Shown in pieces: positions 1 through 8,964 of a stretch of DNA of 64,000 bases; position 1 is the first letter of the stretch; each line of letters opens with the position of its first letter. The stretch lies in the NCBI RefSeq assembly GCF_019091135.1, contig NZ_JAGXJW010000013.1, forward strand, positions 89,436 to 153,435. The letters are read 5' to 3'. Origin of the DNA: Cohnella sp. GbtcB17 (GTDB lineage: Bacteria; Bacillota; Bacilli; Paenibacillales; Paenibacillaceae). The notes beneath the pieces were generated by a model. The model worked only from the letters and a program-made list of their open reading frames with translations, was not told where the DNA came from and did no database searches. The translations under genes were made by a program, and so were the position numbers.

Positions 1-213
1 CATATCGACGTAAAAGGAGGAACGCTGATGCCGATTCACTGGGGCGCGTTCACGCTTGCGATGCACGACTGGAACGATCCGGTTCGCAGGGCATCGGCCG
101 AGGCGGTCCGCAGAGGCGTTCGAATGATCTCACCGCGTATCGGGGAGACCGTCGAGATCGGCGGCGAGCTGGGCGGCGCGAACGCCGACGCAGCCGCGGA
201 ATGGTGGAGGTGA
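1..213 (+). CDS. MBL-fold metallo-hydrolase, C-terminal fragment
   Basis: Only the last 70 residues lie in the window; the frame is open at the left edge and ends in TGA. The motif MPIHWGAFTLAMHDW followed by a proline and a closing SPRIGETVEI is the C-terminal signature of UlaG/NAPE-PLD-like metallo-beta-lactamase-fold hydrolases, where this His binds one of the two active-site metals. The enzymes are cytosolic and hydrolyse phosphodiester or lactone substrates; the substrate here cannot be told from the fragment. An internal ATG at 28 is just a residue of this frame, not a start. A GGAGGTG just before the stop serves the next gene. Confidence 0.7.
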   Translation, partial: HIDVKGGTLMPIHWGAFTLAMHDWNDPVRRASAEAVRRGVRMISPRIGETVEIGGELGGANADAAAEWWR

Positions 214-222
214 CAGCGGCCG

Positions 223-1125
223 ATGCCCAAGGTTGTTTATGCCGCGCTAATCCTGCTCAGTCTCATCTGGGGCGGCTCGTTCTACTTTGTTAAAGTGCTG
301 GTGGAGGACTTCGGATCGTGGGGCGTCTCCTTCCTGCGGTCGGCGTTCGGGCTCGTCGCCGTGACGGCGATCATGCTGTCGATGCGCAAACCGTTCGGGC
401 TGGGCGGCGTCCGATGGCCCGCGATGGCCTTCGTCGCGATCGTGAACACGGCCTTGCCCTGGTTCCTCATCGCGCATAGCGAGACGCGGCTCGACAGCGG
501 CGTCGCCTCGATCCTGAACGCCACGACGCCGATCTGGACGATCGTCATCGGCGTGGCTGCTTTCCGCGCATCCTCGAACCGGTACCAGTGGCTGGGCATT
601 GCGGTCGCCTTCCTGGGCGTCGCGCTGCTGCTCGGCGTCACGCCGTCCGCCGTCTCGTCGATCGACGCCGCCGGTCTGCTGCTCATGCTGTCCGCCACGC
701 TGTGCTACGGGCTCGGCTCGCAGCTGTCCAAGCGGGTGCTGACCGGTTATTCCATGTACCAGCTGACCTTCGGCACGCTGCTGTGCAGCACGGTCGCGAG
801 CGGTATCATGGCGCTCGTCGCCGAGCCCTTCCCGATCGAGCGGCTCACGGACGGCACGAACCTGCTGATGCTGCTGGGACTCGGCGTCTTCGGTTCCGGC
901 GTCGGCTACATCCTGTTCTACTACATCATCCTGGCCGCGAGCGCCGAATTCGCCACGATGGTCACTTACCTCGTGCCCTGCACGGCGCTCGTCTGGGCGT
1001 ACACGCTGCTCGGCGAGCATATCGGCTGGAACATGCTCGCGGGGCTCGTCGTCATCCTCGGCGGCGTGTACCTGGCGGGGCGGAAGCGGCAAGCGTTGCC
1101 CGCGCAGCCCGCCGCGAAGGCCTAA
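223..1125 (+). CDS. EamA/DMT-family transporter
   Basis: A 300-residue protein made almost wholly of hydrophobic helices, probably ten, with the opening LIWGGSFYFVK and two similar halves (residues about 1-140 and 150-290), as in the drug/metabolite transporter EamA family. These are inner-membrane exporters or permeases of small metabolites, often amino acids; the substrate is not predictable. The start at 223 is 11 bases after a GGAGGTGAC ribosome binding site at the end of the preceding hydrolase gene, so the two may be co-transcribed. A strong hairpin follows the stop codon. Confidence 0.85.
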   Translation: MPKVVYAALILLSLIWGGSFYFVKVLVEDFGSWGVSFLRSAFGLVAVTAIMLSMRKPFGLGGVRWPAMAFVAIVNTALPWFLIAHSETRLDSGVASILNATTPIWTIVIGVAAFRASSNRYQWLGIAVAFLGVALLLGVTPSAVSSIDAAGLLLMLSATLCYGLGSQLSKRVLTGYSMYQLTFGTLLCSTVASGIMALVAEPFPIERLTDGTNLLMLLGLGVFGSGVGYILFYYIILAASAEFATMVTYLVPCTALVWAYTLLGEHIGWNMLAGLVVILGGVYLAGRKRQALPAQPAAKA

Positions 1126-1138
1126 AACGAACACAAAA

Positions 1139-1180
1139 CGGAGCGGCCCCGCCAGTCATTGACTGGGCGGGGCCGCTCCG
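1139..1180. terminator. Bidirectional terminator hairpin
   Basis: A near-perfect 20-bp inverted repeat (1139-1158 against 1160-1180, one extra G) sits between the converging EamA and ABC genes. Both flanks have only short T or A runs. It probably ends transcription from both sides. Confidence 0.7.
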
Positions 1181-1194
1181 CTTATGAACATCGA

Positions 1195-2076
1195 TCAGGC
1201 TCCCTCGTCCGGCGGAGATAAAATAATCCTGTCTTCGTTAAGCTCCAGCTTGACCTTGTTCGTATCCTTAATGCCGATCGCCTGCAAATAGTCCGCGGGC
1301 ACCTGCAGCCGTCCGGCCTTATCCAGGATCGCGTACTCGACATGCGACTCTTCCTGCGCGCCGCCCGCTTCGAGCTCTCTCAGCTCCTCGTCGTACGACT
1401 TGCGCCGCAGCATCTCCGAGCTGATCTTGCCGTCCCGGATCGCGACGACGCGGTCGACCTTCTTCGCGAGCAGCGGATCGTGCGTGACGATGACGATCGT
1501 CAGGTTCAGCTGCCGGTTGAGGTCGCGGAACAGATCGAGGATCTGCTCGGCCATGCGGGAGTCGACCGAGCCGGTCGGCTCGTCGGCCAACAGCAACCGC
1601 GGCTGATTGGCGAGCGCGATGGCGATGGCAACGCGCTGCTGCTCGCCGCCGGACAGCTGATGCAGCTTGTTGCGCGCCCGATGGCGGAGTCCGACCGCCT
1701 CCAGCAGCTCCAGCGCGCGCAGCCGCTTGCGCCGGCCGGACAGAAGGATCGGGAGCTCTACGTTTTCCAGCGCGGTCAAGTAGGGAATGAGGTTGCGGGC
1801 GTTGTTCTGCCAGACGAACCCCACGCTCTCGCGCTTGTAGCGGACGAGCTCCGCTTCCTTCATCTTCAGCATGTCCTTGCCGTCCACAGTGAGCGAGCCC
1901 GCCGTCGGGCGATCCAGCCCGCCCAGCATGTTCAGCAGCGTGGACTTGCCGCTGCCGCTGTTGCCGATGATCGCCATCAGCTCCCCGCTCTCTACCGACA
2001 GGTCGAGCCCTTGCAAGGCGAATACCTCGAGATTCGACGCTTTGTAGATTTTCACCAAGCCGTCGCATTGGATCAT
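1195..2076 (-). CDS. ABC transporter ATPase with C-terminal AbrB-like domain
   Basis: LolD/MacB-class ATPase of 293 residues: Walker A GNSGSGKS at 38-45, signature LSGGEQQRV, Walker B LLLADEPT and a following switch His. Such ATPases drive mechanotransmission transporters with FtsX-type permeases. The usual domain ends near residue 225. From about 249 to 289 there is an extra module with the pattern of the SpoVT/AbrB swapped-hairpin fold (GRLQVPADYLQAIGI, then RIILSPP). In AbrB proteins this fold binds DNA; in an ATPase it may serve dimerisation or regulation. It is the last gene of a four-gene minus-strand operon and starts 3 bases after the permease stop, with GGGAGG before the ATG. Confidence 0.85.
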   Translation of the reverse strand: MIQCDGLVKIYKASNLEVFALQGLDLSVESGELMAIIGNSGSGKSTLLNMLGGLDRPTAGSLTVDGKDMLKMKEAELVRYKRESVGFVWQNNARNLIPYLTALENVELPILLSGRRKRLRALELLEAVGLRHRARNKLHQLSGGEQQRVAIAIALANQPRLLLADEPTGSVDSRMAEQILDLFRDLNRQLNLTIVIVTHDPLLAKKVDRVVAIRDGKISSEMLRRKSYDEELRELEAGGAQEESHVEYAILDKAGRLQVPADYLQAIGIKDTNKVKLELNEDRIILSPPDEGA

Positions 2077-2079
2077 CGG

Positions 2080-4983
2080 TTAATCCTCCCCCAGCTTGAG
2101 CGCTTGATGGATGCGGATGCGCGTCAGCATGAACCCGAGTATGCCGAGCCCGAACGCCAGCATGAAGAACACCGTTGAATAGAGCCTGATATAATCGAGC
2201 CGCGCGAAGATGACCTCGAAGGGCGGTACCAGCGTGTTCGGATTGAACGCGATCTGGAAATGAGGCACGTACAGGCGCGCGGCCAGATTGCCGACGACGA
2301 CGCCGATCAAGACGGCGACGCCCGACGTCAGCAGCTGCTCCACGGCCAGCATGCCGGCCATCTGCCGGACGGACAGGCCAAGCGCGCGCATGACGCCGTT
2401 CTGCAGCGCGCGGCTGCGGAGCGACAGCACCCAATAGAGCATGAAGCCGACGAAGCTGACGAGGATCGATAGGATGAAGCCCAGCGTCAGGATGCCGTTC
2501 AGCGCGAGCAGGAACGGATCGTTTTTCGCTTCGATCAGCTCCGTCTGCGCGTTGCGCACGGAGGTGACCGCAATCGGACTGTCCTCCAGCGCCTGGTACA
2601 AGTCGGAGGTCTTAAAGCCGGGCTTCATCTTCAGCCACACCTCGTAAGGCTCGAGTCCGAGCTGGAACTGGATACGGGACAAGTGGCCGACGATGAGCAT
2701 CGGCGCGTTCGCCTGCGCGGCTTCTTCGCCGGCGGTCACCGACCCGGCAGGCGGCAGCGGATTAAACGTCGGGAAATAATCGACCGTGCCGTATACGGTG
2801 AACGGCCGCTGCTGGACGTTGTCCCAGCCGATCCATATCGTATCGCCGGGCTTCACCTTCATCTGATTGGCGAGCGAGGTCGAGACGAGCACCGCCTTCG
2901 AATCGCCGGCGATCAGGTTGAGATATTCGTAAAAAGGATGCGCGAGCAGGCTGTTCTTGAACCAGGCGGCGCGGCCGAAGTCGTCGGTGTCGACGCCGAT
3001 GAGCGTCGCTTTGCCCGAACTGCTCGAAGCCTCGCCGTCGCTCGCGGCGCTGAAGCCGACCGATTTGCGGAACACTTTGGCCGCTTGCTCCACGCCCGGC
3101 AGCTTCGTGTAGGGATCGAAGGACGGCTCGAGATAGTGTACGACGCTTGATCCCATCGTCGCCGGCGCTTGCTCGGATGCCGGGCTGCCGGGCGCGGGTG
3201 GCGGGGGCTTGTCGTTCGGCCACTGAGACGTAACGACGATGTCCGAACCGGCCGAGTAGCGGATGCGGTCCGCCGTATTTTCATTGATCGTGCGGGCGGC
3301 GCTCGCACCGAACAAGCCCGTGGCGATCGTCAGGATGAGGAACACCATCAGAAATTGATATTGGCTGTTCGAGCGGCCGACCTGGATGAGCGTGTAGTAG
3401 ACGGACGGGCTCCACCATTTGCGGCCGGCGATATAAATAAGCCTTAATAGATAAGGGTACAGCCGAAGCAGCAGGAGACCGCCGCCGAGAATGAACAAGG
3501 CCGGCACGATGAATTGGAGCGGATCGATGCGCAGGTCGTCCGTGCCCAGTCCCAGGCGCTGAAGATCCTGCAGCCTTGAACGGAAGGTATACAATCCGTA
3601 GATGGCCAGCGCCAGCGCGATCAAATCCAGGCAAAGCTTGTGCCAGAGCGGCGTCTTGCCTTGGCGGGCCAGCTGCTGCTTGTGGCCCACGATGTTCGCC
3701 CGCGTCGCCAATCCGACGGCTATCATCAGCATGAGGAAGGAGACGGCGGCCGCGTACGCGCCGTACCGGTATGCTTCGGCCGTCAGGCGGACGGGCAGGC
3801 TGGCACGCTGCACGAAGGATAGAAATCCGCTGGAGGCGCCGAGCACCTTCGTGAGCAGCAAGCCGATCGGCGGTCCCGCGGCGAGCGCCAGTCCGCTCAG
3901 CAGCAGGCCTTCAACGGCGAAGGAGAGCAGAATCTGCCAGCGGGACGCGCCCCGGCTGCGGAGCACCGCGATCTCGTTTTTCTGCCGTCCGGCGATCAGA
4001 TTGGACACCATGAACATATAGAAGCCGAGCATGATCAACACGGGCATGTTCAGCGACCATACCAGCTTCTGAACCTGCTTCGCGCGCTCCTTGTAACGCT
4101 CGATCGTCTTCTCCGCGGGGAAGCTGAACTCGTTGCGGAATAGCGCCACCCTGCTGTTGGCCGTCGCCTGAATCTGCTTGGCTGCGGCTTGGAACCGCCC
4201 GATGCCGGACACTTCCAGCTTGGCGTAGTCCAGCGCGACATACCAGCCCGCCGTAAATACCGGGACGACGCCCGCCTGCACGAATTCGCGGTCGAACAGC
4301 CGCTCGTCGACGATAAAGGACTGCGAGAGCGATGCGAACGAAGGATCGCGATAGTACGGATCGTCCTCGCGCAGCGGTTCGATGATGCCGACGGGCTTGA
4401 TCAGAATGTTGCGGTTCAGCTTGGCGTCGTCGACTTCGAGCACGACGCCGAGCACGCTTCTGAAGTTGTTAAGCGCAGCCTCGGTCACGAGCGCTTCGTA
4501 GATCCCGTCTTTTGCTTCCGATGAAGGCAAGACGCCGTCCTTTAAGCGAATATGCTGCTGAAGTCCCTCCAGACTCGTGAACCGGCCGCTGCGTCTCGCG
4601 TTTTTGCGTTCTTTTTCGGGGAGTCCCTGGCGGTAGACGTTAAATCCTTCCGTATTCGATTCCCTAACGATATCGACGACCGGCAGGCCGAAGGCGGGAG
4701 CGCCTTCCTTTTTCACGTAGGCATCGAGATCGGCTATGATCTGGCCTCGCTGCGCGGTCGTCTGCGAATCGAACGAGACGCGCGACCAGACGGCCCCCGA
4801 ATAGACGCCGGATTTTTGCTGCGCGGTCTGCAGGTCCTTGACCAGCATTCGCGAGAGCGTCGCTTCCTTGTAGATCGGCATGCTGCTGACCAGCGCTACG
4901 GAGATGAGAATGCCGAGGAAAAGGCTGATCACCAGCCATAGGTTCTGCGCCATCTTGCGCAATATCATGACCAACAAAGCCAT
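2080..4983 (-). CDS. FtsX/MacB-type ABC transporter permease
   Basis: Large permease of 967 residues. It begins with a membrane helix (about 8-30), followed by a long extracytoplasmic domain. A first FtsX-like block of helices with a charged RSRGASRWQ loop lies near 315-440. A second extracellular domain (about 550-830) and a second FtsX block with MRALGLSVRQ near 850-960 close the protein. The duplicated FtsX layout is typical of Gram-positive exporters that extract lipids or peptides from the membrane. It is preceded by an adaptor and flanked by two ATPase genes, so it is the membrane core of a MacAB-like complex. Start by GGGAGG 9 bases upstream of ATG. Confidence 0.88.
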   Translation of the reverse strand: MALLVMILRKMAQNLWLVISLFLGILISVALVSSMPIYKEATLSRMLVKDLQTAQQKSGVYSGAVWSRVSFDSQTTAQRGQIIADLDAYVKKEGAPAFGLPVVDIVRESNTEGFNVYRQGLPEKERKNARRSGRFTSLEGLQQHIRLKDGVLPSSEAKDGIYEALVTEAALNNFRSVLGVVLEVDDAKLNRNILIKPVGIIEPLREDDPYYRDPSFASLSQSFIVDERLFDREFVQAGVVPVFTAGWYVALDYAKLEVSGIGRFQAAAKQIQATANSRVALFRNEFSFPAEKTIERYKERAKQVQKLVWSLNMPVLIMLGFYMFMVSNLIAGRQKNEIAVLRSRGASRWQILLSFAVEGLLLSGLALAAGPPIGLLLTKVLGASSGFLSFVQRASLPVRLTAEAYRYGAYAAAVSFLMLMIAVGLATRANIVGHKQQLARQGKTPLWHKLCLDLIALALAIYGLYTFRSRLQDLQRLGLGTDDLRIDPLQFIVPALFILGGGLLLLRLYPYLLRLIYIAGRKWWSPSVYYTLIQVGRSNSQYQFLMVFLILTIATGLFGASAARTINENTADRIRYSAGSDIVVTSQWPNDKPPPPAPGSPASEQAPATMGSSVVHYLEPSFDPYTKLPGVEQAAKVFRKSVGFSAASDGEASSSSGKATLIGVDTDDFGRAAWFKNSLLAHPFYEYLNLIAGDSKAVLVSTSLANQMKVKPGDTIWIGWDNVQQRPFTVYGTVDYFPTFNPLPPAGSVTAGEEAAQANAPMLIVGHLSRIQFQLGLEPYEVWLKMKPGFKTSDLYQALEDSPIAVTSVRNAQTELIEAKNDPFLLALNGILTLGFILSILVSFVGFMLYWVLSLRSRALQNGVMRALGLSVRQMAGMLAVEQLLTSGVAVLIGVVVGNLAARLYVPHFQIAFNPNTLVPPFEVIFARLDYIRLYSTVFFMLAFGLGILGFMLTRIRIHQALKLGED

Positions 4984-5009
4984 GGTGCGGTCCTCCCGGT
5001 GCCCGATTT

Positions 5010-6068
5010 CTACTGCAATACAATGCTGTCGCCTTCGGACAGACCGGTGACGATCTCGACTTCCGTTGGAGCGGAGATGCCGGGCTCGACGTCAACCTCC
5101 CGAAGTTTCCCGTCTTGGAGCACGCGCACATAGTTTCTGCCCATGCTGGTGCGCAGTCCGCTGCGGGGGATTTTGATGACGTCGTCTTTGTGCTGGAGGA
5201 TGATCCGGATGTTGACGCTTTGGCCGAGTTCGGCGCCTTCGGGCATTTTGGGAACGGTAAAATACAAGGTCGACGCATATTTCTCGGCCAGCTGCTTGTT
5301 CAGGGTTTGCGGTGCGCTCGCGGGGGTCTGCGACACCTTCGCCTCGAACTTGATCTCCTTGTTGTCCGCGCCGTTAAAAGTCACTTCGGCTTTGAAGCCG
5401 ATCTCGGCTTTGCCGGCTTGTTCGGCGGTGGCCCCCGTCGTCACGAGCTGCATTTTCGTCAGATTCGCGACCTTCACGATCGTTTGATAGGCATCCACAT
5501 AATCGCCGGGCTGCAGATCCTCCACGAAGACGACCTGGCCGTCGATCTTCGAATACAGCAGCTTGCTGCCCAGCTGCTCGCGCAGGCGGTCGTATTTCAT
5601 CTGCTCGATATCTCTTTGCAGCGTCGCCACGCGAAGCGCGGACTGGCTGTCCTCGTCCTTCTTGTTCCCGTATTGCTTGTCTATCGACTTTAGTTCCGCC
5701 TTGGCCCGCAAGAGCGCGATTTCCTGCTCCTTCACGCGCAGGTCGAGGTCGTCCAGCACGAGCTCGGCGAGCAGGTCGCCCTTTTTGACCATTTGACCGG
5801 ACGTGACGTCGATCTTGGAGATGCGCCCGCCCGTACCGGTGAATTGCGCGACGTCGGAGATCAGGGATTCGAACGTTCCGCCCAGCTGAAGCGCGTTATC
5901 GATCGGCCCCTTGACCGCTTTGACCGTCTGGTAGTTTTCGGCGGCCGGCTTGACCAGCGGCGGGGCGAGCGCCTCCTCTTCCCGGGGGAGCAGCGAGCAG
6001 CCCGCCAGCGAACCGCCGAGCACCAGGGCCATTCCCGCCGCGGCAAAGCGTCTATACCTGTGAGACAA
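5010..6068 (-). CDS. HlyD/MacA-type efflux adaptor lipoprotein
   Basis: Membrane-fusion adaptor of about 352 residues. The signal peptide ends in the lipobox LAGC, so it is probably lipid-anchored outside the membrane. A biotinyl-lipoyl-like region (about 75-105), a coiled-coil hairpin (about 110-170) and beta-barrel segments follow, ending in a membrane-proximal domain with GLSEGDSIVLQ. It should link the FtsX-type permease to its substrate. Start choice: an ATG at 6077 is directly against GGAGG with no spacing, while the TTG at 6068 has a 9-base spacer, so TTG is preferred. The gene overlaps the end of the upstream ATPase gene. Confidence 0.85.
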   Translation of the reverse strand: MSHRYRRFAAAGMALVLGGSLAGCSLLPREEEALAPPLVKPAAENYQTVKAVKGPIDNALQLGGTFESLISDVAQFTGTGGRISKIDVTSGQMVKKGDLLAELVLDDLDLRVKEQEIALLRAKAELKSIDKQYGNKKDEDSQSALRVATLQRDIEQMKYDRLREQLGSKLLYSKIDGQVVFVEDLQPGDYVDAYQTIVKVANLTKMQLVTTGATAEQAGKAEIGFKAEVTFNGADNKEIKFEAKVSQTPASAPQTLNKQLAEKYASTLYFTVPKMPEGAELGQSVNIRIILQHKDDVIKIPRSGLRTSMGRNYVRVLQDGKLREVDVEPGISAPTEVEIVTGLSEGDSIVLQ

Positions 6069-6759
6069 TTTGACCATCCTCCAGTTCGTAAATGCGGTCG
6101 ACGATCTCCATGATCGCCGGGTCGTGCGTCGTCATCACGATCGACAGGCCCTTTTGCTCGACGAGATCCCTGAACAGCTTGATGATATGCAGGCCGGTCT
6201 TCGAATCGAGCTCGGCCGTCGGCTCGTCCGCCAGCAGCAGGCGCGGCTTGTGGGCGATTGCCCGCGCGATCGCCGTACGCTGCTGCTCCCCGCCCGAGAG
6301 CTCGAAGGGACGGTGATGCATTCTCGGCTTCAGGCCGACCTGCTCGAGCGCTTGAACGGCCGCTTCCTGCCGGTTCTCCTTGGCCCCGGCGCTGATCCGG
6401 AGCACGAACTCTACGTTCTCGTAGGCGGACATGAGCGGGAACAAGGCGAACGATTGGAAAATAAGTCCGATCTCTTTGCGGCGCAACCTATCCCGCTCGC
6501 CGTCGCTCATCGCCGTGACGTCCCGGCCGGCGAATTCGATCTTGCCCTCGGTCGGCCGGTCCAGCGCGCCTAGCAAGTTGATCAGCGTCGTCTTGCCGGA
6601 GCCCGAACGGCCCTTAAGCACGACAAGCTTGCCGGCAGGGATCGCGAGATCGATCCCCTTCAATACCTCAACTGTCCCTTGTCCGTTGTTGAAGGCACGC
6701 CTCAATCCGGAAACGCTTACAATGATTGATGGATCCGTTGGCTGCAAGGAACGCTCCAC
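6052..6759 (-). CDS. MacB/LolD-type ABC transporter ATPase
   Basis: ATPase of 235 residues with Walker A GRSGSGKT, Q-loop FQSFALFP, signature LSGGEQQRT, Walker B LLLADEPT and switch His in TTHDP. It is the first gene of the operon and lacks the AbrB-like tail of the second ATPase (1195-2076). One permease with two different ATPases suggests a heterodimeric motor, or alternative partners. The frame can start at GTG 6759; a TTG at 6747 has a better spaced TGGAG (6 bases) and is a serious alternative. A TATAAT element on this strand lies 36 bases upstream. Confidence 0.87.
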   Translation of the reverse strand: MERSLQPTDPSIIVSVSGLRRAFNNGQGTVEVLKGIDLAIPAGKLVVLKGRSGSGKTTLINLLGALDRPTEGKIEFAGRDVTAMSDGERDRLRRKEIGLIFQSFALFPLMSAYENVEFVLRISAGAKENRQEAAVQALEQVGLKPRMHHRPFELSGGEQQRTAIARAIAHKPRLLLADEPTAELDSKTGLHIIKLFRDLVEQKGLSIVMTTHDPAIMEIVDRIYELEDGQIVSQV

Positions 6760-6794
6760 ACCTTTCCATTAATAAAACCGTTATGCATGGAAAG

Positions 6795-6800
6795 ATTATA
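6795..6800 (-). promoter_or_regulatory. -10 element of the exporter operon
   Basis: A perfect TATAAT on the minus strand, 36 bases ahead of the first exporter gene. The -35 region about 17 bases further is poor (TGGTGA), so an activator may be needed. Confidence 0.45.
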
Positions 6801-6855
6801 CATCCCTGGGCGGTCGATCACCATAATCGATCTTCCGCTTGTGAGGTGTTTTTTT

Positions 6856-6921
6856 ATGTTTAGGAGGGAGAAGCGCAAAAACCTAACGTTTTTTGACTAT
6901 GGTCTTTTGTTTATGGTCTAG
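6856..6921 (+). other. Possible 21-codon leader ORF
   Basis: An ATG at 6856 lies 7 bases after GAGGTG and opens a basic peptide of 21 residues (MFRREKRKNLTFF at its start) ending in TAG at 6919-6921. It precedes the sugar transporter operon by 74 bases. The region also contains two copies of TATGGTCT, 13 bases apart (6899 and 6912). This could be a leader peptide, a regulator site, or chance. Confidence 0.2.
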
Positions 6922-6995
6922 GAAGCGCACGGCCGATTTTTTAAAATTACAACTAACCGGCAAATGAAAGCGTTTTACAGGAAGGGGAGATGTTC

Positions 6996-7940
6996 ATGGA
7001 TGCAAGGGTCGCACGCAAGAGGAAGCGAACGCGCTGGCGCAAGCATGACACCGAGCTGACGCTGCTCGCGCTCCCGACCACGATCTGGTACATTCTGTTC
7101 TGCTTTTTGCCGATGTTCGGCGTCATTATCGCGTTCAAAAACTTCAAGATCCACGGGAACTTCATCAACAATGTGTTCAACAGCGATTGGGTCGGCTTCA
7201 AAAACTTCGAATTTCTGTTCAAATCGAACGACGCCTGGATCGTCGTCCGCAATACAATCGGTTACAACATCGTCTTTATTATCCTCGGCATCGCGGTCCC
7301 CGTCGCGCTCGCGCTGATGGTCGGACAGCTGCACAGCCGCAAGGCGGCCAAGGTGTACCAGACGATGATGTTCCTGCCTTACTTCCTCTCCTGGGTCGTC
7401 GTATCCGCCGTCGTCTGGGCGTTCCTGAGCTACGACAAGGGCATCTTCAACCAATTGTTGTCCGATGTGGGCCGGGACCCTAAAAACTGGTATATGGAAG
7501 CTTCCTACTGGCCCTACTTTCTCGTGTTCATGAATATGTGGAAAGGTCTCGGATACGGGATGGTCATCTATCTGGCGACGATCACGAGCATGGATTCGAC
7601 CTATTACGAGGCGGCTGTCATCGACGGTGCGACCAAGTGGCAGCAGACCCGGTATATTACGCTCCCCTTGATGAAATTCGTCATTGTGCTGATGTTCATC
7701 CTCGCGGTCGGCCACATTTTCTCCACGGACTTCGGCCTGTTCTTTCAGGTGCCGCGGGATTCCAACTCTCTGTATAACGTGACCACGACGGTAGACGTGC
7801 TCGTGTTTAAGCAGCTCAAGACCGCGACGGTCGGCATGGCTTCCGCTTCGTCGTTCCTGCAATCTGTGCTCGGCTGCGCGATGATACTCACCGCGAACTG
7901 GGTCGTCCGCAGAGTCGATCCGGACAGCGCGATGATCTAG
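6996..7940 (+). CDS. Carbohydrate ABC transporter permease, LplB-type
   Basis: Permease of 314 residues with an Arg/Lys-rich N-terminus, six predicted membrane helices and the EAA loop (EAAVIDGATKWQ near residue 205) that contacts the ATPase. It resembles LplB/YteP permeases that import oligosaccharides from plant or host polysaccharides. Start choice: ATG 6990 touches the AGGAAGGGG ribosome binding site, while ATG 6996 has normal spacing. No ATPase gene is nearby, so a shared MsmX-like ATPase elsewhere is expected. Next gene follows after 14 bases. Confidence 0.9.
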   Translation: MDARVARKRKRTRWRKHDTELTLLALPTTIWYILFCFLPMFGVIIAFKNFKIHGNFINNVFNSDWVGFKNFEFLFKSNDAWIVVRNTIGYNIVFIILGIAVPVALALMVGQLHSRKAAKVYQTMMFLPYFLSWVVVSAVVWAFLSYDKGIFNQLLSDVGRDPKNWYMEASYWPYFLVFMNMWKGLGYGMVIYLATITSMDSTYYEAAVIDGATKWQQTRYITLPLMKFVIVLMFILAVGHIFSTDFGLFFQVPRDSNSLYNVTTTVDVLVFKQLKTATVGMASASSFLQSVLGCAMILTANWVVRRVDPDSAMI

Positions 7941-7954
7941 AGAGGAGGCTGCCT

Positions 7955-8884
7955 ATGTCCACGCAGACAAGCTACGAATCGGGGCTCGACAAGTTCAACC
8001 GAATCGGTAAAACAACGAACTTATTTTTTCATCTCCTCTTTATTCTGCTGGCGCTGCTGTGCCTCATTCCCGTCGTGGTCGTGCTCTCCATCTCGCTGTC
8101 GGACGAATCTTCCATTCGCGAGACCGGCTACAGCATTCTGCCGACGGCCTTATCCGGGGATGCGTACAGCTATATCGTGAAGCAGGGCTCGATGATGACG
8201 CGGGCGCTTGGCGTCTCCGTGCTCGTCACGGCGGCGGGTACCGTGATCGGCGTCCTGCTCACCACGTCGATGGGCTACGTGCTGTCGCGTCCGAACTACA
8301 AGCTGAACGGGCTGCTGACGTGGATCGTGTTCATTCCGATGATTTTTAACGGCGGCCTGGTGTCGAGCTACTATATCAACTCGTCGCTGCTGGGGCTGAA
8401 GAACACGATCTGGGCGCTTATCCTTCCGCTCGCCGTGTCCTCCTTTAACGTCATCATTTGCAGAACGTTCTTCAAGTCGACGATACCGGACGGACTGATC
8501 GAGTCGGCCGAGATCGACGGCGCCGGACAGTTCCGCATCTACTTCACGATCGTGCTGCCGATCTCCCTGCCCGTGCTGGCGACGATCGGACTGTTCCTCT
8601 GCTTCTCTTATTGGAACGACTGGTTCCAGTCGCTGCTGTACATCGACGACCAGAACCTGTACTCGCTGCAGGCGCTGCTCAACAGCCTGATGAGCAACGT
8701 CGACGCCCTGGCGAGAAACGCCTCGACGATGGGCGTCAGCTACGCGCAGCTCGTCGCCACGATGCCCAAGGAATCGGCGCGCATGGCGGTCGCAATCATC
8801 ATCGTCCTGCCGGTAGCGCTGGCCTACCCGTTTTTCCAGAAATACTTCATCTCCGGCCTGACGGTAGGCGCCGTCAAAGGATAA
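7955..8884 (+). CDS. Carbohydrate ABC transporter permease, LplC/YtcP-type
   Basis: Second permease of the importer, 309 residues, six predicted helices, EAA loop ESAEIDGAGQFR near residue 185 and the family-typical ending FISGLTVGAVKG. It pairs with the LplB-type protein upstream to form the channel. AGAGGAGG stands before the ATG, 14 bases after the preceding stop, so both are co-translated from one message. A weak hairpin after the stop may adjust expression relative to the downstream binding protein. Confidence 0.9.
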   Translation: MSTQTSYESGLDKFNRIGKTTNLFFHLLFILLALLCLIPVVVVLSISLSDESSIRETGYSILPTALSGDAYSYIVKQGSMMTRALGVSVLVTAAGTVIGVLLTTSMGYVLSRPNYKLNGLLTWIVFIPMIFNGGLVSSYYINSSLLGLKNTIWALILPLAVSSFNVIICRTFFKSTIPDGLIESAEIDGAGQFRIYFTIVLPISLPVLATIGLFLCFSYWNDWFQSLLYIDDQNLYSLQALLNSLMSNVDALARNASTMGVSYAQLVATMPKESARMAVAIIIVLPVALAYPFFQKYFISGLTVGAVKG

Positions 8885-8891
8885 CCGAAAT

Positions 8892-8914
8892 AAGCCCGGA
8901 TCGATCGGGTTTAT
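8892..8914 (+). other. Weak intra-operon hairpin
   Basis: AAGCCCG and CGGGTTT flank a GATCGAT loop right after the permease stop and are followed by TTATC. The stem is short with one mismatch, so it may act as an mRNA stabiliser or partial terminator inside the transporter operon. Confidence 0.35.
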
Positions 8915-8964
8915 CATATGTGTCATTCAGGTACATGCTTAAACGACATGAGGGAGGAAAAAAG

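Noticed and set aside
8458..8964. In-frame upstream extension of the first binding protein
   Set aside because: It overlaps the permease gene in another frame; ribosome binding site and signal peptide place the start at 8965.
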